Positions 1-5,192 of a stretch of DNA of 7,831 bases are shown here, piece after piece. A model generated the notes under the pieces. That model did not search any database. It saw nothing but the letters and a program-made list of their open reading frames with translations, and had not been told where the DNA came from. Each line of letters opens with the position of its first letter. The stretch's first letter is position 1. Origin of the DNA: Dehalococcoidia bacterium (GTDB taxonomy: Bacteria; Chloroflexota; Dehalococcoidia; UBA3495); the NCBI GenBank assembly GCA_028822675.1, contig JAPKDE010000117.1, positions 1 to 7,831 on the forward strand, given 5' to 3'. Position numbers and translations under genes: made by a program.

Positions 1-480
1 CCCCTGTATCTCAATGATGAGTTGGGCCTTAGCGGGTCATCTCGGGGCTTTTACCTGATGTTGCCTTTGCTTGTAGGCATCCCTTTTACCCCGCTGATGG
101 GTTATCTATCAGACCGGGTTGGGCGAAAAGTGGTGCTGATACCTGGGATGATCCTGCTGGGGACGTTGACCTTTATGTTGGTGCCTTACGGGCAGGGTCT
201 ATCTATGATTTTGCTGCTGATGGGATTGGGCACTTTCCTGAACAGCGACCAACCCCTGCTAATGTCCGCAGCTTTGGATACCACTGGGAGAGAGGTGGCG
301 GCAGCTACGCTGGGATTTATGTCTTTTTCCAGATTAATTCTTGCCGCCGTAGCGCCTCCCATAGGTAGCATTTTCTACGATATCAGCCCTGACCGTGTGT
401 TTATGTACATCTCTGCGTTGTTCGCAATTTCCATCAGTATCTTAATTATCACTCCTATTCCCAAACCATTAAAACGATAG
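1..480 (+). CDS. MFS transporter, C-terminal part (5' end outside window)
   Basis: The frame is open from base 1 to a TAG at 478-480, giving at least 159 residues of a polytopic inner-membrane protein. It contains GYLSDRVGRK, the major facilitator motif A (GxLaDrxGrk), here in the loop between TM8 and TM9. About four strongly hydrophobic spans follow it, around VLIPGMILLGTLTFMLV, MILLLMGLGTFL, the LGFMSFSRLILAAVAPPIG stretch and the MYISALFAISISILIIT end. That count matches the second half of a 12-span MFS protein, and the short tail PIPKPLKR is cytoplasmic in such proteins. Substrate cannot be read from this part; drug or small-metabolite efflux is the usual default. The TTG at 22 is internal, since coding continues upstream of it. 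Confidence 0.9.
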   Translation, partial: PLYLNDELGLSGSSRGFYLMLPLLVGIPFTPLMGYLSDRVGRKVVLIPGMILLGTLTFMLVPYGQGLSMILLLMGLGTFLNSDQPLLMSAALDTTGREVAAATLGFMSFSRLILAAVAPPIGSIFYDISPDRVFMYISALFAISISILIITPIPKPLKR

Positions 481-558
481 CTATTAGCCGATTACCCGGT
501 GTTCTGACATCTGTGGCCTAACAGCATGCAACCTACCCTCAGCACGATAATGAAATAG

Positions 559-588
559 GCCGTAGTGGGAGTTTATGTGTCCTACGGC
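559..588. repeat. Inverted repeat, 7-bp perfect arms
   Basis: GCCGTAG at 559-565 is repeated inverted as CTACGGC at 582-588 with a 16-base loop. It lies about 80 bases after the MFS stop codon, where a terminator could sit. There is no T-run after it on the plus strand, and only a weak T-rich stretch on the minus side, so function is open. The rest of 481-636 shows nothing I can name. Confidence 0.4.
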
Positions 589-636
589 GGTTGAATTCAT
601 GTAATACATTTAGTGTTTGACGAATTGAAGAAGCGG

Positions 637-802
637 ATGGGCCGACCGCCTACAGGTCACCAAGGCAACATTTTGATACGTATTGACCGTACGTATGGAC
701 CGTGAATTTCTGGCGAAGAAGGAACGTGATAAGGCGGAAGGCGTTACGGTGGGACGCTGGTTAGAGGCGGCAATTCAGGAGAAATTGGGGAGGTTGGGGT
801 GA
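637..802 (+). pseudogene. Ribbon-helix-helix (CopG/Arc-like) small DNA-binding protein, frameshifted by a 13-bp tandem duplication
   Basis: ATG at 637 reads MGRPPTGHQGNILIRIDR and then stops at TGA 703-705. A second frame from ATG 695 reads MDREFLAKKERDKAEG followed by VTVGRWLEAAIQEKLGRLG and ends at TGA 800-802. Between them ACGTATTGACCGT (678-690) and ACGTATGGACCGT (691-703) are a near-perfect tandem duplication of 13 bp. Removing the first copy restores one continuous 50-residue protein. That product has the ribbon-helix-helix layout: basic start, beta strand NILIRMD, helix A to about residue 30 and helix B from VTVGRW. Such proteins are dimeric repressors or antitoxins on phages, plasmids and integrated elements. 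The stop overlaps the start of the next small gene, so the two were one operon. The repaired reading is inferred; family assignment rests on pattern, not on a search. Confidence 0.6.
678..703 (+). repeat. 13-bp tandem duplication (one mismatch)
   Basis: Two adjacent copies, ACGTATTGACCGT and ACGTATGGACCGT, differ at one base. The extra 13 bases shift the reading frame of the ribbon-helix-helix gene, and excising one copy repairs it exactly. Confidence 0.85.
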
Positions 803-980
803 TAGCAATAGTACTTAAACAGTCGTTACGACAGATGGCAATTGAGCTAGACATATCCCCGCATACCTTTCCTACATGGTGAACCGCGAGCGTCAGTGGT
901 TGAAGGATTTGTACCAGCGATACATGGGAGTTGTTAACAGTCAAGAGAACAACGTTAACAATTTGCCAGACGTAGACTGA
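799..980 (+). pseudogene. Cro/C1-type helix-turn-helix small protein, frameshifted by one base
   Basis: GTG at 799-801 overlaps the preceding TGA (GTGA) and has a strong ribosome site, GGGGAGG at 787-793, five bases upstream. It reads VIAIVLKQSLRQMAIELDIS, then runs out of frame and stops at 880-882. From about base 861 another frame gives AYLSYMVNRERQWLKDLYQR and continues to TGA 978-980. Adding one base in the C-run at 857-860 joins the two into a 60-residue protein with the classic helix-turn-helix pattern (SLRQMAIELDIS, turn, PAYLSYMVN), an aromatic/basic third segment and an Asn-rich tail. Such proteins regulate integrated elements or phage modules. The lesion is in a homopolymer, so a sequencing or assembly error is as likely as true decay. 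It ends 17 bases from the tRNA-Arg 3' end. Confidence 0.6.
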
Positions 981-997
981 CGATTAGGCGTAAAAAA

Positions 998-1073
998 TGG
1001 TGCCCCAGGCGGGATTCGAACCCGCGACCCTCTGTTTAGAAGACAGATGCTCTATCCACTGAGCTACCGGGGC
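998..1073 (-). tRNA. tRNA-Arg (anticodon UCU), CCA encoded
   Basis: The minus strand folds as a full cloverleaf. The acceptor is GCCCCGG paired with CTGGGGC (one G-U), the D-arm GCTC/GAGC, the anticodon stem TCTGT/ACAGA with loop CTTCTAA, and the T-arm GCGGG/CCCGC with loop TTCGAAT. The discriminator is A and the CCA end is encoded. The anticodon TCT lies at 1038-1040, so it reads AGA and, by wobble, AGG. Six T's follow the CCA directly (plus-strand A-run 992-997) and may serve as the 3' end signal. A possible -10, TAAGAT (complement of 1084-1089), sits about ten bases upstream of the mature 5' end, but I see no good -35. The 3' end faces the broken RHH/HTH pair. Confidence 0.97.
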
Positions 1074-1332
1074 ACGCGACCGTATCTTAACATGCGTACG
1101 AAGGTATCTAGGCATTGGCCGTATGGCCGCGAGAGCGGTTGTGTCCAAACAGAGATCAGAGTTTAGTACGCCGAGTTTTGTACGCCCAGTTTAGTACGCT
1201 TCCGTACATCCGCGGCCAAAGTTTGGTTCTGACAAGATTCTTCATTTAGTGACCGCGGGAACCAATCCTCACGACCAACATTGGTCTAGACCGGCCACTC
1301 TAGCGGACCCACTTTTCCGGGCCCCATTGTTC
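1074..1332. other. Non-coding stretch between tRNA-Arg and the small membrane protein
   Basis: No frame here has a ribosome site or protein-like composition. Besides the 14-bp repeats it holds CCAAAGTTTGG (1216-1226) and two overlapping palindromes: GACCAA-CA-TTGGTC (1273-1286) and GGTCTAGACC (1283-1292). These could be operator half-sites or restriction-like chance. No convincing rho-independent terminator for the minus-strand cluster ending at 1333 is visible. Confidence 0.5.
1160..1200. repeat. Three 14-bp direct repeats upstream of tRNA-Arg
   Basis: AGTTTAGTACGCCG (1160-1173), AGTTTTGTACGCCC (1174-1187) and AGTTTAGTACGCT (1188-1200) follow one another at an exact 14-base period. Each carries a GTAC core. 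They lie about 87-127 bases upstream of the tRNA 5' end. The period is not a helical turn and no coding frame explains it. It could be a regulator-binding array, an iteron-like remnant of the neighbouring element, or simple slippage. Confidence 0.75.
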
Positions 1333-1491
1333 TCATCTATTTCCTGCGTTTCGGCGTTTCATCGTAACTCGCAAGTTAAGGTGCCAAACGAAGGCGCAAA
1401 AGATGATGGAGACCATTATTCCGCCAAGCGCTGCTGCATTTCCGGGATGGTTGGCATTGTTGATCAATCTACCTAATGCCAATCCTTCCAT
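1333..1491 (-). CDS. Small predicted single-span membrane protein, 52 residues
   Basis: Not recognised as a family. The minus strand reads from ATG (1489-1491) to TGA (1333-1335). The start is supported by AGAGGTGA, a good ribosome site with the AGGTG core eight bases upstream. That site lies across the TAG stop of the LVIVD lipoprotein gene, so the two are very likely co-transcribed and translationally coupled. The product begins MEGLALGRLINNANHPGN, then has one hydrophobic span of about 20 residues (AAALGGIMVSIIFCAFVWHL, residues 19-38). A basic tail, RVTMKRRNAGNR, is expected to stay in the cytoplasm by the positive-inside rule. No cleavage site is evident. It may anchor or accompany the outward-facing lipoprotein; that partnership is inferred only from spacing. 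A chance ORF is possible but the site, coupling and topology argue against it. Confidence 0.55.
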   Translation of the reverse strand: MEGLALGRLINNANHPGNAAALGGIMVSIIFCAFVWHLNLRVTMKRRNAGNR

Positions 1492-1504
1492 ATGCCGTTC
1501 ACCT

Positions 1505-2797
1505 CTAATTCAGAACGTGAGGAATCACGATGATATTTCTGAAACGATCGACCACATACAAATAGTTACCCAAAACTACAGCGGAACCACCGGTCTGGAC
1601 ATCGAGAGACCCTATCAGCCGAGGAGAGTCCGGCTGGGATACGTCTATCAACCTAATTCCATTCGCATTCTCCGCCTGCGGCGGTGCCGAGAAATCATAA
1701 ACGTATACCAGGTTGCCCAAGGCAAGAACTTCCTCTGCAGATCCGATCTTTATCGAACTAACCTCACGAGGAGACCCAGGTGTTGAGACATCAATAACTC
1801 TCAGACCTTTGAAACCAGAGGCAACGTAGGCATATCCATCCTGAACAGCTATACCTCTCATAGAAGATTCTGCAGCCCTAAAGCCCGCTATGCCTTTGTC
1901 CGGATCATCGAAGCGTACAAGTGGCGAGTCTAAGTCAATCATGGCCGTGATTTCGCGTGGATTGGTTGTGTCTGAGACATCGATTACGCGGAGTCCGATC
2001 GGGCCAACGAGGTAGGCAACAGAGTCCAACACAGCAACATCCGTTGGTCTTCCGAACACCGATCCCGCGAGCGATCCATTCACCGTCAATTGTGCAGGGT
2101 TGGAGACATCAACCACGAACAATCCGGGCTCTCCGGGAGTGATGCTATCTGCATCAGAGGCGTCATTTATCGTTGCGCCTGCCAAGTACGCCACTGACAA
2201 GTCATCAATAAGAAGGCTCTGTTCTATGGGCAGAAGCCCGCTATGGTTAGGGGATGACGGCTCAGAAATATCGACTACCCATAATCCGCCTCCGGGGCCT
2301 GCTAGGCTCAGGTACGCGTACGAGCCTTCTAGCACAACGTCCACTATGACAAGCCCGACGCTGGTTGATGACGGGTCTAATTGGCCGACTTCGACAGGCT
2401 CAAGCGGGTCTAATAGATTCACCATGACAAGCTGAGGTTTAGCGGCTACGTCAGCGCCCAAGAGGAGATAGGGAACTCCCGAGATCTCGCTTTCTGAAAT
2501 GGTTCTGATTACGCCTTCGTCTATGGTCCAACGAGCCTTTACGCTTAACTTACCGACCGCAGTGGCTCCTGCCTCGACCGTGGTGGTGTTGGTCGCTATG
2601 GCTCATGGCTCAGCAGTAGCGGTATTAATCGCAGCAGGTCCTGGCTCAGCGGTGGCAGTGTTGGACGCAGTTACTCTCGGCTCAGGAGTAACGGTGATTA
2701 TTTCGGTGGGCGATTCCGAAGACACGGAGCAGGCAAGCAGCAAGGCCAAACACAATATGGCAAATAGAACGATTAAGCGGAAGTTCAAGCGAATCAT
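1505..2797 (-). pseudogene. LVIVD-repeat beta-propeller lipoprotein, interrupted by in-frame TGA at codon 65
   Basis: From ATG 2797 the protein starts MIRLNFRLIVLFAILCLALL followed by LAC, a lipoprotein signal peptide with lipobox LLAC and acylated Cys23. A Thr/Ala/Pro linker follows with three 12-residue repeats (EPRVTASNTATA, EPGPAAINTATA, EPxAIATNTTTV), in the third of which codon 65 is TGA. The same frame is then open to TAG at 1505-1507, 430 codons in all. Residues from about 90 hold roughly seven LVIVD-type units, each a YAYV-like strand then GLRVIDVS and P-rich turns (LWVVDISEPSSP, LFVVDVSNP, LRVIDVSDTTNP, LRVIDVSTPGSP, IRLIDVSQPDSP). These are known as surface beta-propellers of unknown ligand. 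The TTG at 2461 lacks a ribosome site, so it is not a credible separate start. A TTGACA-like promoter lies upstream at 3014-3043. One base change, sequencing error or readthrough would explain the stop. Confidence 0.8.
2576..2683 (-). repeat. Three 36-bp coding repeats in the lipoprotein linker
   Basis: The segments 2648-2683, 2612-2647 and 2576-2611 encode successive 12-residue units starting Glu-Pro. At the third residue the codons are AGA, GGA and TGA, so the stop is a single-base variant of a repeated position. The linker would hold the propeller away from the membrane. Confidence 0.65.
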
Positions 2798-2827
2798 CCT
2801 AGTATGCGGCCCGAAGGGGCAGTCAGG

Positions 2828-3013
2828 TTAATAGGCACTCATCGACGCGCCAACTTGAGCCAATTGGGCTTCAGTGTCTCCAGGCAACATGCCCGGATGG
2901 TTAGCAGTTAGCATTGTCCAATTATCATCTCTTTCGAACAGTAGCGTGGCCGTATGTCCTGTTTCCCAAGAAGCGCGCCTGAGATTTCCAAAAGGCATAT
3001 CTAACAATCGCAT
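2828..3013 (-). CDS. Hypothetical 61-residue protein, possibly a gene fragment
   Basis: Not recognised. The ORF runs from ATG 3013 to TAA at 2828-2830 and ends 30 bases before the lipoprotein start on the same strand. The product is soluble and mixed in composition: basic N-terminal part (MRLLDMPFGNLRRASWETGH), a strand-like ATLLFERDDNWTML, then ANHPGMLPGDTEAQLAQVGA. It looks like the end of a folded domain rather than random sequence, but an in-frame TGA lies only five codons upstream of the ATG and no larger frame joins it. Ribosome signal is weak (GGTG), and the best promoter nearby would start transcription within the first codons. It may be a remnant, or a small gene ahead of the lipoprotein. 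Confidence 0.35.
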   Translation of the reverse strand: MRLLDMPFGNLRRASWETGHTATLLFERDDNWTMLTANHPGMLPGDTEAQLAQVGASMSAY

Positions 3014-3043
3014 ATTAACACCATTTCAGTGATGAGCTGTCAA
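3014..3043 (-). promoter_or_regulatory. Possible sigma-70 promoter for the lipoprotein cluster
   Basis: On the minus strand a perfect -35 TTGACA (complement of 3038-3043) is followed after 18 bases by GTTAAT (complement of 3014-3019), four of six against TATAAT. The predicted start near 3007 falls just inside the 61-residue ORF, so it fits the lipoprotein gene at 2797 better than that ORF. Confidence 0.35.
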
Positions 3044-3284
3044 CAATTTAATGGCGATGATCTATCAACAGCAGGATCGATTTTGGCATAGCCAACCGGA
3101 GCCGTTGGAGTTTGGTGATTCGGAATGCACTGTGTTATGTCTGGCAATCCGCTTATCGTCTTGATTGCGGTTGGCACAATGCTCTGTCAAAATGTAGGCT
3201 CAGAACAACTTGGCACACTCCAGACAATCTATCGGTGCGGCGAACGAAGCATGTTCCGGCCAGCCAATAGGAAAGTGATGGGCT
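3044..3284. other. Intergenic stretch upstream of the PAC2-family gene
   Basis: Divergent spacer between the lipoprotein cluster and the PAC2-family gene. I see no gene with a ribosome site here. TTGGCA occurs at 3171-3176 and 3210-3215 in similar contexts (TTGGCACAAT, TTGGCACACT), but neither has a convincing -10 partner, so the plus-strand promoter is not resolved. Confidence 0.4.
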
Positions 3285-4232
3285 ATGGCAGACGAGTTAT
3301 TGAACCTGGATTCAAAACCAGTGGCAAAAACATTGATTGCAGGTTGGCGACGGCAGTGGTCCGACGGCGGTGAGATTTCCGGAGGATTACCCAGGTATCT
3401 AATCAGCAAACTAGGCGCTAAGCAGATCGGAGAGATGGGCCCGGAAGTGTCCAAACTCTGCTACCCGTTCCAAGTGCCCGGAACCCATGACACCTACCGT
3501 CCCCGGGTTGCCTACAAAAACGGTCTACCCGTGCAGCCCATGACTCGGCGTAACCGGTTCTACGACGCGGGCAACGGTCTGGTTATCTTCTTGGGACAAG
3601 AACCCTGGTTTCGTATTGATGTCTACGCTGAAGCTTTCTTCAAGGCAGTAGAGGAGTTGGGCATACCCAAGATCGTCGCTGTGGAAGGCTACAACGGCGC
3701 AGCCCCACCGGATGTGGAACGAAGTGTGAGCTGCATCTACAGTCGGGCCGACATGAAAGAGAACCTGGACAAGTACGGCTTACGCTACTCAAATTACGGC
3801 TCACAGAGTCGAAATGGCCCCACCATTGCCATGGCATTGGTAACCATTGCTCATTACGAACACCCTGAGTATGAGATGCTGCGGATGGGTGCTATGGCTC
3901 CCATGTACCCGTTCTTGACCTCCAACAGCGACCCTGTGGGAATCAACCTGGACCACCGCTCTTTCTACGACATCATGCGGAGGCTGAAGTCGATGTTCGA
4001 CCTGGAAATCGATTTGTCCGAGTTGTTGTCCCTGGGCGAAGCTGAGTCAAGGGAGTTGGTAGAGACTCTGGAAAAGATTGCCGAGACCAATCCCACGGCC
4101 AAAGACTTGATTGCCAGGGCCAAAGCCGACTTCAACTTTGTGCCATTTGAAACATCGGTAAATATGGACCCGGCTTTGAACCTGGCCTTGGAAGACATTC
4201 TCAGAAACGCGCCAGACCAGCCAGACGAATAA
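3285..4232 (+). CDS. PAC2-family protein (proteasome-assembly-chaperone-2-like fold)
   Basis: A 315-residue soluble protein. The core (about residues 98-215) has the PAC2-family pattern: GLVIFLGQEPWFRIDVYAEA, then a helix and strand around AVEELGIPKIVAVEGYNGAA, a Tyr-rich segment ending in YSNYGSQSRNGPTIAMALV, and the hydrophobic strand MGAMAPMYPFLTS. In bacteria these proteins are common in Actinobacteria and Chloroflexota and lack a settled function. They resemble the archaeal/eukaryal assembly chaperones in fold and also purine-nucleoside-phosphorylase-like enzymes. The C-terminal third (RLKSMFDLEIDLSELL and onward) is acidic and helical, as in the longer bacterial members. ATG 3285 is the first start after an in-frame TGA at 3276; its ribosome site (AGGA at 3269-3272) is distant. 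It is transcribed alone and converges with the PhnD-like gene 34 bases away. No proteasome genes are in view. Confidence 0.75.
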   Translation: MADELLNLDSKPVAKTLIAGWRRQWSDGGEISGGLPRYLISKLGAKQIGEMGPEVSKLCYPFQVPGTHDTYRPRVAYKNGLPVQPMTRRNRFYDAGNGLVIFLGQEPWFRIDVYAEAFFKAVEELGIPKIVAVEGYNGAAPPDVERSVSCIYSRADMKENLDKYGLRYSNYGSQSRNGPTIAMALVTIAHYEHPEYEMLRMGAMAPMYPFLTSNSDPVGINLDHRSFYDIMRRLKSMFDLEIDLSELLSLGEAESRELVETLEKIAETNPTAKDLIARAKADFNFVPFETSVNMDPALNLALEDILRNAPDQPDE

Positions 4233-4266
4233 AACGCTGCTCAGGAATCGTTGGCTTTGACGGCTG

Positions 4267-5058
4267 CTAGATCAGTCCTTCTGCTAGAGCTGCTCTCTCG
4301 ATTAGTTCCCAGCCAAGGTCAGTTCCCGGCACAAAATGGTCGCAGGCCTCGCCTTCCAGAACCGATTTCCCAACCGGGTCTGCATCGGTGACTGACAAAA
4401 ATGCCGCCTCTATCTCCGCTGCCAGTGTTGGGTCCAAGCTGCTCTGCGAAGTGAAACAGCAGTGGCTGTATCCGGGGCTGGACCAGAAAATACGCACTGT
4501 ATCTCGGTCTAACGAGCCGTCCTCGGCCATTGCTTCCATGACCTTTTGGCTCACAGCACCCGCATCGAACTCTCCGCTGCTGACCCGTTCCACTACGTCA
4601 CGTTCGTCGGACTTTGTCTGCGAGTTCCGATCATCATAGAAACTGCTGGTTGATAGGTCTTTACGCGGGTCTATCCCAGAGTCCTTCAAAAAGGAATAAG
4701 CCAACAGACCCGCCTGGACTGAAGACCTGGTCCCAAAGGCGAAGCTGCGACCCTTCAAGTCTTCCACGGTGTCTATACCTGAGTCGGCCTTGGTGATGAA
4801 GTGGGTGGTGAAGTTAATATCCACGTCCCGCATCGCGATGACGCTGCAGGCATCGGCCAACTGACGCTTGATCTTCACGTAGCTGAGCGGGCCGTTCCAG
4901 GCTAGGTCGATCTCGCCCTTAACAAACGCCTCGACCATGTTGTCGTAGCCCGAATACAAGACCCAATCCAGGTCTATTCCTTTCTCGCGGAATAATTTCT
5001 CTAGTCCTTGAAAGACTTCCATATGGGAGACTGTAGCGGTGCCGCCTAACCTGACCAT
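4267..5058 (-). CDS. PhnD/SsuA/transferrin-family substrate-binding protein, no signal peptide
   Basis: A 263-residue periplasmic-binding-protein-type-2 fold. Family marks are MVEAFVKGEIDLAWNGPLSY (residues 41-60), DLKGRSFAFGTRSSVQAG (100-117) followed by LLAYSFLKDSGIDP, and GEFDAGAVSQKV (162-173). These match phosphate/phosphonate-type ABC binding proteins. Unlike those it starts directly at the first beta strand (MVRLGGTATVSHMEVFQGL) with no hydrophobic leader or lipobox, so it should stay in the cytoplasm. The start is firm: AGGAGG (complement of 5065-5070) lies six bases upstream. No permease or ATPase gene is near. It has its own promoter with a TATAAT box and a leader of about 50 bases. 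It could be a cytoplasmic ligand sensor or carrier rather than a transporter part. Ligand is unknown; the Asn/Gly/Pro loop NGPLSY suggests an oxyanion-type site, which is inference. Confidence 0.8.
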   Translation of the reverse strand: MVRLGGTATVSHMEVFQGLEKLFREKGIDLDWVLYSGYDNMVEAFVKGEIDLAWNGPLSYVKIKRQLADACSVIAMRDVDINFTTHFITKADSGIDTVEDLKGRSFAFGTRSSVQAGLLAYSFLKDSGIDPRKDLSTSSFYDDRNSQTKSDERDVVERVSSGEFDAGAVSQKVMEAMAEDGSLDRDTVRIFWSSPGYSHCCFTSQSSLDPTLAAEIEAAFLSVTDADPVGKSVLEGEACDHFVPGTDLGWELIERAALAEGLI

Positions 5059-5117
5059 ACCGGGCCTCCTGCAAAGGTAGTTTGAGAGAAGGGTTCGGGG
5101 TTCTAATATTCCCGGGG

Positions 5118-5146
5118 ATTATAAGCCAGTATCTCTGGGTCAGCAA
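5118..5146 (-). promoter_or_regulatory. Promoter of the PhnD-like gene
   Basis: The minus strand has a perfect -10 TATAAT (complement of 5118-5123) with TTGCTG (complement of 5141-5146) 17 bases upstream, three of six against TTGACA. Transcription would start near 5111, about 52 bases before the ATG at 5058. It lies between the aminotransferase stop and the PhnD-like start, giving the latter independent expression. Confidence 0.55.
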
Positions 5147-5192
5147 TCAAAAATTTGTCGGTTAGCAACGTCCGGTTAAGATTGATTTGGAC

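Noticed and set aside
559..588. Terminator of the MFS gene
   Set aside because: The 7-bp stem has a 16-base loop and no T-run on the plus strand, so I kept it only as an inverted repeat.
1249..1786. Plus-strand ORFs over the intergenic region and the lipoprotein 3' end
   Set aside because: No ribosome sites or domain patterns, and much of the span is antisense to the propeller repeats and the small membrane protein.
1505..2461. Separate 318-residue propeller gene starting at TTG 2461
   Set aside because: No ribosome site precedes that TTG and the coding frame continues upstream to the lipoprotein leader, broken only by the TGA at 2603-2605.
2603..2605. TGA read as an amino acid by genetic code reassignment
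   Set aside because: The large intact genes here have no internal TGA and use TGG for Trp. One TGA in a repeat linker is better explained by mutation, error or occasional readthrough.
2499..2831. Plus-strand ORF rich in Val and Ala opposite the lipoprotein linker
   Set aside because: It is the antisense reading of the Thr/Ala/Pro repeat codons and the lipoprotein leader. The minus frame has a lipobox and continues into propeller repeats.
3125..3373. Plus-strand ORF just upstream of and overlapping the PAC2-family gene
   Set aside because: Low-quality composition and no ribosome site. It overlaps the better-supported PAC2 frame.
5150..5192. Terminator after the aminotransferase gene
   Set aside because: Only a three-base CGG/CCG pairing is found before the minus-strand T-run, too weak to call.
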